Under the pieces are notes generated by a model. It made no database searches, was not told where the DNA came from, and worked only from the letters and a program-made list of their open reading frames with translations. Of a stretch of 64,000 nt of DNA, positions 17,227-26,207 are shown piece by piece. The first letter of the stretch is position 1. Each line of letters opens with the position of its first letter. The DNA is from Candidatus Hermodarchaeum yapensis. GTDB taxonomy: Archaea > Asgardarchaeota > Hermodarchaeia > Hermodarchaeales > Hermodarchaeaceae. The stretch lies in assembly GCA_016840405.1 (NCBI GenBank), contig JAEOSK010000012.1, positions 1 through 64,000 of the forward strand, written 5' to 3'. Both the position numbers and the translations under genes were made by a program.

Positions 17227-20200
17227 GTGCGGTTACACCGAAAAACGGGCTATAAACTGTTGACGGCTGGGCTCTTCTTCCTACTAGCAATCGGCCTACC
17301 ATTCCTAAATTCTTTACCAACCTTCTTAGTGCAACAGTCATCACTTTCAAAAGAAAAATCGGGGCTAGGAACATTAACATCTAGTTCACCTTATGATGCT
17401 CAAACCCCAGTTCTCCCACCTGATGTAGTTTCTTTACCCTTTTCATTTGGGAAATTACTCGTAGTACATGGGGATTATGTCAACGAATCCAGCCAAGAAT
17501 CCGTTGAAGCTTGGACCAGTCTACTTGAAGGAATGAACTTCAATACAACTGCCATTCATATCACTGATCTAACCATCACCTCTGATTATGATTTGATTGT
17601 AGTGACACCAAGTGTTGGAACAAGCACAGCTAGTTTTGGCATATCAGTTTCCAAAGCACACATTATCACCGCTAGCCAAACTCCTGTTCTTCTTCTTGGT
17701 TATGGGCACGAAGTGTTAGATCAAGTATGGGAGATTAACCTAAACACCGATATTATTCCCTGTATTGAAAGCTATCTGTGGAGTCCTAATGACGCATTTC
17801 AATTCTTTTCGGAACCCCATGTAATCCCAGAAGCTAGTGGTCGGTTTAATATTTACACTGATCACATCGTCTATGATGCTTATCGATTAACCTCGCTTCC
17901 TGAAAAAACCGAAATACTTGGTACAAATGCACTTGGATCCGGAGCACAAATTCTTTGGTTTCGATCCTTACCAATTAATTCTCATCTCTATTATTGGGGA
18001 ATTGATCAAACCGTACATCTCAGTTCACATGGGATTGACTTCTGTGAAAACCTAATCCATTGGTTATTACGCCCACAATACCAAAACCGACTTGGTAATA
18101 CACTTGCAGCCTTTCAATTGATTGCTCCTTCTTTTGATGATTACTGGGCTGTCCAAGGAGCAGGTGGTTTCGGTTATCCCCTTGAACCATCACTGCGTTT
18201 TACTTACTATGTAACAGATATCGTACAAACCTTTGGACTGTCGGTTAATATCTCTACATTCGGATCCTGGCTCATGAGTACGTACAATCCTCTCCAAGGG
18301 GTCTTCGAAGACCTTGCTAGTCCACAACTTCAGGACCGTTGTATCACAACCAGTATGAGTTCTTTGACTTCTGATGCTCTTGGGATACTTAATCAATTTG
18401 ATGCCTCTCAAATTAGTGACTATATAGCAAGCTGTCAGGACCCTATCACTGGAGGATTTTTTATTGAACACGGGGTCTCACAAACTAGCCTCGAGGCAAC
18501 ACGATATTCTGTTGAAGCTTTGCTAATTCTAGGGCAACTATACAAAATTAATGTGGACAATGCGGTCTCTTATGTAAGTACTTGTCAGGAAGCCAATCTC
18601 TCGAGTTCTGATTATGGTGGGTTCTTTTCCTCACCCACAGGTGGAATTACTGCTAGCTTAAAAGATGCCGTCGATGCACTGACAATTCTGAACCATTTTG
18701 CAGCCGTCGACACAATCAATCAAACCGCACTTCTCAATTTCATAATGGCTTGTAAAGAGCCTGGAAAAACGAGTGTGTTTGATACCAAACCAACTTTGGA
18801 CTCCGACGAATGGATATTAGGCACATCTTGTACTCTTCAACTGCTAACTTTCATGGACGCTCTCGAACTCATTGATGTCGAAGCTAGTAGAACGTTTATC
18901 CTGGGCAACCAGTATCCAAATGGTGGATGGGGGCGTGGAGATACACTCCACGATTTCCATAACTCGCCTGATGAAACCTGGTATGCTGTTCAAGCTCTAT
19001 CACTTACCGGTGGATTAGCGTCAGCTAAAGAACCTCTCACCGCGTATCTTGCCCAGTGTTGCACTGGATGGGGTGGAGCTACCGAACCCCTCTTTTTCGG
19101 TGATTTCCTAACTAGCGCCCAACTTCTCTCAGCACTTTACCAAGTCGATGCCATCAATAAGATAAACCAAACTGCCTTTCTTGACTACCTCAATAACTGC
19201 TGGTCTTCTGCTCGTGTCTCTTTCACCGCTCATCAATTACCTCCTGGTGTGGGAATTAACTCGGATACACCTACTCCTGACCGAATTGCCCTCGAATCAG
19301 GAACTTTTGGTCCTCTTTACCACTATTGGTATGCCCAACTAGTCTCGATATTGAATCTCACAGATAATCAATGGATACAACGAAGTGATTTAATCCTACA
19401 GGAAATAGAAGCGAGTCAAACCTTTGCTTCTGGTTTTTCAGGCATGTTCGGACTTCATCATTTGTATGTGGGTCGTGAAGATAATTTCACCTTCCGGTTT
19501 GATAGTACTTGTTGGAGTCTCCTGGCCCATGCAGCCTTGGGAGGTCATTCCACGGATTTGATGAACAATACTGCTGCCTTTTCTTATTTACAGAGTTGTC
19601 TCCAAGACAATGGAACCCACCAATATTTTCATGACTCCTCCCACCCAATCCCATTTCCAAATCCTTGGCGTTTCGCTGAAGGTAACTTAGTTGATACTTG
19701 GTACGGACTGCAAGCCTGGAGTTATCTCGATCCTGGCCTAACCGGATTAAATGGACATAACCTCGCAACATATGCTTCTGACTTCCTCCAAAACAACCCT
19801 ACTCTTGTAACCACATATTATGCCATTGAAATTCTCTACTTTCTAACCGAGAGTGGGTTATATCCTGAGGCTCTAACACTTCTAAACCGAGAAGAGCAAA
19901 TTACTCGCCTACTTACATCTTTTTCATATCACGGGCTAGTCAAAGAACCTTCCATTCCCAATGGTAAATGGACAATTTACCTTCTCGATTTGGCACTTCA
20001 GACCATTAATCGACTGAACCTGCTTCCTATGCTCGATGTTAATCCTGTATTACATTTAACTCAAATTAACTATCTAAACGGAACCTTTTCAATAGGGGAT
20101 CTTGCTGAATTCTCTGCTTCTGTCAGCGAGTCTCGCTGGAATCAACTTCCCGCAAATGTTACCATCTGTATCCAAATCTTCGACACACATTTTAATAACT

Positions 20201-21210
20201 CCACTTACCCAATCAATCCAGGTAACTGGACACTTCAAGAGACCATCCCGGCAAAACTTGGTGCACTTGGCCCTCAGAACCTCACCATTACTGCCATAGC
20301 ACCGGGTGCCATCCCCTATTATGGAGAATATGTCAAAATTTGTGAAGTCTGGGGAAATATCACAACTCGAGCTACCTACATCCCAAGTCTTTCAGTCCCC
20401 CAAAGTATTCCTCTGAATGTATCAGTTCAACTCAACCTTGAAGATTCTACAAACACAGATAGCCAAATCACCAATGGTAATGTTATCCTAGTCATCGAAT
20501 CACTTTACCACTTTTTCACAGCGTCCCATCACGAACTGGGCCTCTATAATACTCAAATCCCAACCCAAGATATGAATCCTGGCGTCTACAGGCTACAAGT
20601 AAATGCGTCAGCACCCTATTGCACAATGGCTTCAACAACAGAAGTCCTTGTCATCATCGTTTTCACAGAACTCACAATAACTATTAATCCAATCGAAGTG
20701 GAGGATTATTTCTTAACACCCACTGTCGAAATTGATGTCCAACTACGCTATTTGAACATGACAGAAACCTATGGGCTGTCAGCAAATCTATTCCTCGAGG
20801 TGATTACTCAAGAATCCAGTCGAGTCTTCCATACTGTGTTAACGACAAATGAGGGTGGACGAGGCAACATATCGATTCCTACACCATCACCAGGCATCTA
20901 TAACATAAGAGTGAAATTTGAAGGACAAGTTGGCTTTTCTTCCTGCTCCCAAATAGAATCGTTTCTTGTCAAATATCCACAGAATCGGATAATGGGAATT
21001 TTTTCATCAATTGTATTATTTTCGCTAGTCATACTGATTCTAGGAGGTATTGGTGGCATACTGTACTTTTTAAAACTCCAAAGTCGTCTGAACCGATTCA
21101 TACGTTTGTTTCCAACAAGTCAAAACTCACAAGCTACACCGGTACATGAATTATTTTCATTGGATGAAGAGTCAGCAAGTAACAGAAATGACGGAGAATA
21201 TGATAGTTGA
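17227..21210 (+). CDS. Giant surface protein with alpha/alpha-toroid (terpenoid cyclase-fold) repeats
   Basis: A 1327-residue type I membrane protein. Order: signal helix (about 9-35); a Rossmann-like domain (70-290) resembling type 1 glutamine amidotransferase folds, beginning GKLLVVHGDYVN; prenyltransferase/squalene-cyclase type repeats (300-890) with units of the form IxxCQxxxGGF...S.xDAxxALxILxxL; then probable Ig-like beta-sandwich domains (940-1250); one membrane helix near 1258-1282; a short acidic tail. Many NxS/T sequons. No thioester CGEQ and no cyclase DxDD motif were seen, so a binding role is more likely than catalysis. GTG 17227 has GGAGG at 17212-17216. Confidence 0.75.
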   Translation: MRLHRKTGYKLLTAGLFFLLAIGLPFLNSLPTFLVQQSSLSKEKSGLGTLTSSSPYDAQTPVLPPDVVSLPFSFGKLLVVHGDYVNESSQESVEAWTSLLEGMNFNTTAIHITDLTITSDYDLIVVTPSVGTSTASFGISVSKAHIITASQTPVLLLGYGHEVLDQVWEINLNTDIIPCIESYLWSPNDAFQFFSEPHVIPEASGRFNIYTDHIVYDAYRLTSLPEKTEILGTNALGSGAQILWFRSLPINSHLYYWGIDQTVHLSSHGIDFCENLIHWLLRPQYQNRLGNTLAAFQLIAPSFDDYWAVQGAGGFGYPLEPSLRFTYYVTDIVQTFGLSVNISTFGSWLMSTYNPLQGVFEDLASPQLQDRCITTSMSSLTSDALGILNQFDASQISDYIASCQDPITGGFFIEHGVSQTSLEATRYSVEALLILGQLYKINVDNAVSYVSTCQEANLSSSDYGGFFSSPTGGITASLKDAVDALTILNHFAAVDTINQTALLNFIMACKEPGKTSVFDTKPTLDSDEWILGTSCTLQLLTFMDALELIDVEASRTFILGNQYPNGGWGRGDTLHDFHNSPDETWYAVQALSLTGGLASAKEPLTAYLAQCCTGWGGATEPLFFGDFLTSAQLLSALYQVDAINKINQTAFLDYLNNCWSSARVSFTAHQLPPGVGINSDTPTPDRIALESGTFGPLYHYWYAQLVSILNLTDNQWIQRSDLILQEIEASQTFASGFSGMFGLHHLYVGREDNFTFRFDSTCWSLLAHAALGGHSTDLMNNTAAFSYLQSCLQDNGTHQYFHDSSHPIPFPNPWRFAEGNLVDTWYGLQAWSYLDPGLTGLNGHNLATYASDFLQNNPTLVTTYYAIEILYFLTESGLYPEALTLLNREEQITRLLTSFSYHGLVKEPSIPNGKWTIYLLDLALQTINRLNLLPMLDVNPVLHLTQINYLNGTFSIGDLAEFSASVSESRWNQLPANVTICIQIFDTHFNNSTYPINPGNWTLQETIPAKLGALGPQNLTITAIAPGAIPYYGEYVKICEVWGNITTRATYIPSLSVPQSIPLNVSVQLNLEDSTNTDSQITNGNVILVIESLYHFFTASHHELGLYNTQIPTQDMNPGVYRLQVNASAPYCTMASTTEVLVIIVFTELTITINPIEVEDYFLTPTVEIDVQLRYLNMTETYGLSANLFLEVITQESSRVFHTVLTTNEGGRGNISIPTPSPGIYNIRVKFEGQVGFSSCSQIESFLVKYPQNRIMGIFSSIVLFSLVILILGGIGGILYFLKLQSRLNRFIRLFPTSQNSQATPVHELFSLDEESASNRNDGEYDS

Positions 21211-21295
21211 AACTGGCAAGTTAATATAAAATTATCCTACTTGAATGAAAACGAATTTATGACCGGTTATTATAAAGCGCTAAAAAAGGAAAAAT

Positions 21296-21320
21296 GGGGC
21301 GTGGGCTCTATTTACGCCCC
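21296..21320 (-). terminator. GC hairpin with T-run
   Basis: GGGGCGT at 21296-21302 pairs with ACGCCCC at 21314-21320 (7 bp, 11-base loop). Read on the minus strand the stem holds the last codons and stop of the leftward gene and is followed by ATTTTTCCTTTTTTA, the form of a factor-independent terminator. Confidence 0.6.
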
Positions 21321-21559
21321 TCAAAACCGTGCATGCAGAACCAGCCACCACTGATCTTATATTTCTGAAAGACTTCACACCCGAAACAGAAACAACCTTT
21401 ATCTTCAATTTCTTCCGCTGGCTTCTCGGATTGTCCTCGGGCACAGAACAGTGCATTGGGAGGAATTTTGTTTAACTCGTTAGGTTTGAAGGTGGGACAG
21501 GGTCCGCAAAATCGTTTACAGATTTCTAAATTCTCTTGAGTATTAGGGACTTTCGCCAT
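21308..21559 (-). CDS. DUF2769 cysteine-rich protein
   Basis: An 83-residue protein of the archaeal DUF2769 family, whose function is unknown. The cysteine pattern is clear: CKRFCGPCPTFK near 15-26, LFCARG near 44-49, then GCFCFGCEVFQKYKISGGWFC. Eight cysteines point to one or two metal or iron-sulfur sites. ATG 21559 is favoured over GTG or ATG further up because family members begin just before the NTxENLxxC segment. It is convergent with the giant surface-protein gene. Confidence 0.82.
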   Translation of the reverse strand: MAKVPNTQENLEICKRFCGPCPTFKPNELNKIPPNALFCARGQSEKPAEEIEDKGCFCFGCEVFQKYKISGGWFCMHGFEGRK

Positions 21560-21748
21560 AGTGGGTTCTCTCACTACCCAATTAGTACCCCATTTTCTAT
21601 CTTGTTGTTTTTAAACCATCGTTTTTTCCTACACACTATGTGTCTGAGAAACCAACCATAATGCATATAAACAAACCAAAATTCGCGAGCTTCACGAAGA
21701 ATCTCTAGGGTGCAGATCAATTAAAAACTCAACAGGGCGTATTTCACG

Positions 21749-22255
21749 ATGCAGAACTCGTTTAATTCCTTGGCAATAGTAATTCTCATTATCTTCTTCA
21801 TCGAGCTTCTTATTGCCCGTCGTATCTATCGAAACTCACGAAAAAACAACCAGCTGAGATCCAACTCACAAAACCAAATGTATGTCGTCTTCCAACCCAC
21901 GAATAACTGGCAAGGTACTATTCAACAAAATACAATCAACGGACGACCCATCCCAGCACCTCAACAACCAGTCCCCCAATACATACTCGCCCAACCTCAA
22001 CAACCACCTGTGAAGTCACTTTCTACTCGATTCACCCTTGCTACATTTGTTGGAAGTGTATTCTTAATCGCGTTTTTAACCATCAGTTATCTACTTAGAC
22101 CCTTCACCAATGCATGGGGGATTTATCTCCTTCCAATACTCCTCCCACTTCCATTTCTAGCACTCCCTTCGCTTCTTCAATCCAAGAAATATTCGACGTT
22201 TTTCTTCTTGATAAGCGGTCTTGGTCTCGGGTTTCTCTTCATGCTTCTACTCTAA
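21749..22255 (+). CDS. Four-helix membrane protein with proline/glutamine linker
   Basis: A 168-residue protein of unknown family. One N-terminal helix (6-26) is followed by a 65-residue cytoplasmic linker rich in N, Q and P (PIPAPQQPVPQYILAQPQQP) and then three more helices (about 97-118, 122-142 and 150-168). Short polar loops, no catalytic motif. The PQ-rich spacer resembles flexible tethers. No ribosome site is evident before ATG 21749. Confidence 0.6.
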   Translation: MQNSFNSLAIVILIIFFIELLIARRIYRNSRKNNQLRSNSQNQMYVVFQPTNNWQGTIQQNTINGRPIPAPQQPVPQYILAQPQQPPVKSLSTRFTLATFVGSVFLIAFLTISYLLRPFTNAWGIYLLPILLPLPFLALPSLLQSKKYSTFFFLISGLGLGFLFMLLL

Positions 22256-22417
22256 AAGTGAAAACGGAAATGTGTGCAAATAAAAGAAACTTGGTGTGAA
22301 ACAACTACCAATCAAACCCATGTTAGAGACAATCAAGAAAAACCACTGTTGCCTAAACCGCTCATTATAAGAATTATGTGAAATACAGAACCACTGAAGA
22401 GGCAGGTTTAAAGAATA

Positions 22418-24865
22418 ATGCCATTCACTAGGGGTTCAAAGATATACAAGAAACATGTCTTTTCAACAATGTTTCTTGGATTTCTACTGATTATACCCTT
22501 TCTCTTTTTTATGGTTCGAATACCACCAGAAGCCTCTAGCCAAAGTAATCACTCACAATCAGCTAGCCTAGAATACTTCCCAATTCAAAATACTACTCAA
22601 AATCAATCATTCAATTATGATTTGTATGATGGTGAATTTGACCAACAATTCATACACTTTTGGCTTCACGAAAGTGATCTTCAATTCGAACAATCAAGAG
22701 ACTTAGAGATGTTAGTTCCTCCTCAGTCACATCCTCAAATAGAAATCAACAGTGACGCAGACTTCGCCTTACAGGGATGGCCGGGCTCTGGAACTCAAAT
22801 TGATCCATTCCGGATAGAAAATCTAACCTTCAATCCATTGCAATTTCATGATGATTGTATAAAGATTCAGAATACAACGGTCCATTTCATAATTCAAAAT
22901 TGCACATTCTGGACTAGTTCGGAGTGGTACTATGCGGGAATCTTTCTTGACAATACAACCAATGCTATAATGAGAAACAATACACTTTCTTCGGGGTACG
23001 GAATTAAACTATTAAATGCAAACTGGAACGAGATTCTGAACAACACACTAGATGGCAACAGAGTTAGTGTCGTTCTCAGTAACTCATCGCATAATACAAT
23101 CCGGTTCAACAATGGTTCAGGAACCCATGGAATCGAGATATCGAATAGGTCAATATCGAATTTAATCCACATGAATTCACTTGAATATGAAGGGGCTGGA
23201 ATAAGCATCGAAGAATTCGAAGGCACGGTGGTTGCCAATAATTCTCTCATAAATGCAGGTTTTTCGATTTTTTCTATTCAAAGGCCATTCCCTGGTTTAA
23301 ATCAGTCACAATTTCAGGGGAATACCCTCAATGGCAAACCCATCATCTTCTTATTAGATCAAGACAGCAGTGCTCTTCCATTGGATGTTGGACAACTCTT
23401 TCTCATTAATTGCAGCAATACTGAAATGTCAGATAATATCTTGACCGCTGGTCCCCAAACGATTTCATTTTGTCTATCGGAAAATATTACCATTCAAAAT
23501 AATGAGTTTTTAGAAACAGAAGGGCAAGTTCCCGGGTTAATAATACTCAACTGTGAGATTATTCAAATCCGTAATAATACCTTCTATAAGACCAATGGAT
23601 TTTACGTAAAAGAATGCAACACTTGTCACATCTATAATAATTCCTTTCTTGGTGAAGACACATATGGAGTAATTAGCATCCGTGATTCACAGTTTTGCAC
23701 CATCTCTGAAAATAATCATATTATAATTTATGTTGAAAGGATTGACACAATTAGCATTACACAAAATTTATGCGAGTCCAAACTTAATCCGGACTATTAC
23801 TTCACAAAAGGTATCTGGGTAAAAGAGAGTACTGTTGTTAGAATCCAAAATAATACCTGCACAAACTGTAGATTTGGAATATATTGCGAATATACGATGA
23901 ACATTATTATCAATAATACCTGTTTCGATAATTGGTTCGGTATTTATGTTCGTGAAGACAACGGGGGACTCGTTGAGAATAACTACTGTAAAGAAAATGG
24001 AATAGGTATTGTACTCTATGAATGTTGGAATAATATCCTACAAAATAATACATGTGTTGACAATGGATCAGGTGGAATTTCAGTAAGGAGAGTGCAGAAC
24101 TTTCAGGTGCGAAATAACTACTGTTCAAATAATGAATATGGAATAAGTCTTCGTCAGATTTCTGCAGGTGAGTTGAATATTGTTGAACACAACAATTGCT
24201 CCAATAATCACGGCGGTACGCTTTATCCTAGTGATGGTATACGACTTGTTGAAGTCAGAGATATCATAATCTCAAATAATACGTGCAACTTCAATGACAA
24301 TGCAGGTATCCAAATTGAAGATGGGGTTTCAATCATTATCAGCGAGAATCAGTGTTCGGAAAATAGCCTTGGACTCTCCATTGTAGGGGACTCGAGATCA
24401 ATCGCAATCACAGGAAACATTTGTTCGGAAAATAGCTATGGGCTCTCTTTTACTGGTGAGGGCAGAACAATCAATGTTACAGAAAACGTCTGTTCTGAAA
24501 ATCAAATTGGGCTTTTTGTCCATAATAGAACGAGACATTGTCATGTTATCAATAACCATTTTCTCTGGAATAGAAACGAGAGCGTGGTAGACGAAGGGTT
24601 TTACGGCGTGTTTGATGGAAACTTCTGGTCCGATTATGTCGGATGGGATCTGAACTTTGATGGATATGGAGATATCCCATACATAATCCCTGGGCGTGCG
24701 GAAAGTCTCGATTTTCGTCCCCGCGGATTTATTCTTACTAGAAGCTTGCAGATTTGGATGCTGATTCTCTTTGTAGTAGGAGTACTAGTGGTTGTAGCTG
24801 TTATTGGGTGGCATTTTTTAGTAACTCCGCAACGGAGGAAACGCTTCTTTTGGATTTCACGATAA
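22418..24865 (+). CDS. Parallel beta-helix (NosD-like) surface protein
   Basis: An 815-residue secreted protein held by a C-terminal helix. A signal helix (18-34) precedes a 100-residue linker; from about 125 to 760 runs a right-handed parallel beta-helix of about 23-residue coils with asparagine ladders (NNT/NNTC) and cysteines at repeated places (NNTCxxNxxGI). Three coils near 24350-24520 are almost identical in DNA, evidence of recent duplication. Then comes FWSDYVGWDLNFDGYGDIPY, the dockerin-like acidic NosD/periplasmic copper-binding end, and a membrane helix (783-803). Likely binds surface glycans; an enzyme activity is not shown. Confidence 0.8.
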   Translation: MPFTRGSKIYKKHVFSTMFLGFLLIIPFLFFMVRIPPEASSQSNHSQSASLEYFPIQNTTQNQSFNYDLYDGEFDQQFIHFWLHESDLQFEQSRDLEMLVPPQSHPQIEINSDADFALQGWPGSGTQIDPFRIENLTFNPLQFHDDCIKIQNTTVHFIIQNCTFWTSSEWYYAGIFLDNTTNAIMRNNTLSSGYGIKLLNANWNEILNNTLDGNRVSVVLSNSSHNTIRFNNGSGTHGIEISNRSISNLIHMNSLEYEGAGISIEEFEGTVVANNSLINAGFSIFSIQRPFPGLNQSQFQGNTLNGKPIIFLLDQDSSALPLDVGQLFLINCSNTEMSDNILTAGPQTISFCLSENITIQNNEFLETEGQVPGLIILNCEIIQIRNNTFYKTNGFYVKECNTCHIYNNSFLGEDTYGVISIRDSQFCTISENNHIIIYVERIDTISITQNLCESKLNPDYYFTKGIWVKESTVVRIQNNTCTNCRFGIYCEYTMNIIINNTCFDNWFGIYVREDNGGLVENNYCKENGIGIVLYECWNNILQNNTCVDNGSGGISVRRVQNFQVRNNYCSNNEYGISLRQISAGELNIVEHNNCSNNHGGTLYPSDGIRLVEVRDIIISNNTCNFNDNAGIQIEDGVSIIISENQCSENSLGLSIVGDSRSIAITGNICSENSYGLSFTGEGRTINVTENVCSENQIGLFVHNRTRHCHVINNHFLWNRNESVVDEGFYGVFDGNFWSDYVGWDLNFDGYGDIPYIIPGRAESLDFRPRGFILTRSLQIWMLILFVVGVLVVVAVIGWHFLVTPQRRKRFFWISR

Positions 24866-24952
24866 AATTGTCAGATTGAAAACTAGTTGAGTAAAACAAA
24901 CTTCTTATGGTAAGATTGGTAAGCTAGGTTTAAGGTTCTCTGAGGTTTGATT

Positions 24953-25894
24953 GTGAATACCACACGGCTTGGTCGCGTTGCAAGGGAAGCATTACTTCTT
25001 ATTCGTAAGTTCATGGGGCAAGGAGATTATTATCGAGCCTCCCAAGCATCGCTGAAAGCTGCGGAAGCCTTCAATGAGATTGCCAAACACTCCTCCGGCT
25101 CAGCACATAAAATTGCCATAAAACGAGCAAGAGTTCTCGTCGAAATAACTAAGGTCCTGCGTCGAGGGGAACCCCTCCCCATGGAACTGGTCGATGCCTT
25201 AGATAGTTTTTATCCAACGCCTGTTCCTTCTCCAACACCCACAACGGATGAATCATCTGTGCCAACTGTAGAATCTGAAGTGGATCCAGAAGAAACGGAA
25301 ACTGCTGTCGAAGAAGATGTTGAACCTCCGGAGAAGATTGAAGTTGGCGATGCACAACACCAACTTCTCAACGGCATAAGGATTGCACATACTATTGTTG
25401 AAATGCTAGACCGTGCTGAACAATCGATTCGAATTATGGTTCAAAACTTCACTAACGTCAAAACAGTAACTGTTGGCAATGAAAGCTGTAACGTAAATCT
25501 TCTCGACCGTCTTATTACCAAAGATAAAGCAGGTGTAAAAATCCGTATCATCATCCGCGATCCCGAAAGTCTAGGTGCAGCAGGGAAGCACTTCCGTGAA
25601 GCCGTGGAAACACTCCTTCACGAAGCGCCCAGCATCGAAATCCTAGTTTGTGCTCAAATGCACATCAAGGCCCTAATCATAGATGAATCTGAAGTTCTGG
25701 AAGGCAGTGCAAACTTCACCACAAAAGGGCTCTCAGGCATCGGCGAACAAGCCACATGGACCAATAACGCTGAGTTTGTATCACAGTTCGTGACGCGGTT
25801 TGATCATTATTGGGTGCATCAAAGCTCCGAATGTACCGAATGCAAGAACCGAACTTGTGAAGTCCACGCACTTACTCGCCGAAACCTAACATAA
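24953..25894 (+). CDS. PLD-like protein with a single HKD-type half and N-terminal helical domain
   Basis: A 313-residue cytoplasmic protein. Residues 1-75 form a helical hairpin with TPR/MIT-like spacing (GDYYRASQASLKAAEAFNEIAKH); 85-130 is an acidic linker; 135-300 is one phospholipase D-superfamily half with HIKALIID followed by GSANFT, that is, HxK and the downstream N but with no D six residues on. Active PLD enzymes need two such halves, so it would act as a dimer or be inactive. The C-terminus has CTECKNRTCEVH, a likely zinc knuckle. GTG 24953 is chosen because GAGGT lies 6 bases before it. Confidence 0.65.
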   Translation: MNTTRLGRVAREALLLIRKFMGQGDYYRASQASLKAAEAFNEIAKHSSGSAHKIAIKRARVLVEITKVLRRGEPLPMELVDALDSFYPTPVPSPTPTTDESSVPTVESEVDPEETETAVEEDVEPPEKIEVGDAQHQLLNGIRIAHTIVEMLDRAEQSIRIMVQNFTNVKTVTVGNESCNVNLLDRLITKDKAGVKIRIIIRDPESLGAAGKHFREAVETLLHEAPSIEILVCAQMHIKALIIDESEVLEGSANFTTKGLSGIGEQATWTNNAEFVSQFVTRFDHYWVHQSSECTECKNRTCEVHALTRRNLT

Positions 25895-26098
25895 CATAGG
25901 ATGAATTTGGACAAGCACTCCTGGTATGATAGTAATATTTCTTAAGTTAAAACCTGTAGTGAAAATTTTATCACAGGAGAGGTAAGAAAATAGGCGATTC
26001 AACTCTGTTCTAGGGGTTTTTAAAACCTTTTTTCAAGATTTAGAATCAAAATTTTATTTATACGGATTTTTAGGGTCTTAGAACGTTTTTTTTGTAAT
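25895..26098. other. AT-rich intergenic region
   Basis: No open frame supported. The sequence is strongly AT-rich with T-runs at 26017-26034 and 26085-26094, and with TTAGAA-type hexamers near 26038 and 26078 that prefigure the palindrome just downstream. Confidence 0.4.
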
Positions 26099-26112
26099 TT
26101 AGAATATTCTAA
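26099..26112. promoter_or_regulatory. 14-bp palindrome ahead of the tandem HTH gene
   Basis: TTAGAATATTCTAA is a perfect palindrome 96 bases before the ATG at 26208. Half-sites TTAGAA recur twice upstream. Since the next gene encodes a probable DNA-binding protein, autoregulation is a natural reading. Confidence 0.4.
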
Positions 26113-26207
26113 TCTGTTCTTCTAACTAGCATCGGGGTGCTTAAATATCCTTCAGGGTCTCTTGAGGTTTTTCAAGAACAACCGCCAAGTAGGGGGCGAA
26201 GCTTGGC

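Noticed and set aside
17227-21210. Reading the toroid protein as a complement/alpha-2-macroglobulin homologue
   Set aside because: The thioester motif is missing and the MG-domain series before the toroid is replaced by a Rossmann-like domain.
23900-24130. Repeats in the beta-helix gene taken as a CRISPR-like array
   Set aside because: The repeats are in frame with a long coding region, vary in length and have no unique spacers.
26099-26112. Palindrome as part of a mobile-element end
   Set aside because: No transposase, target duplication or second matching end lies nearby; a regulator gene directly follows.
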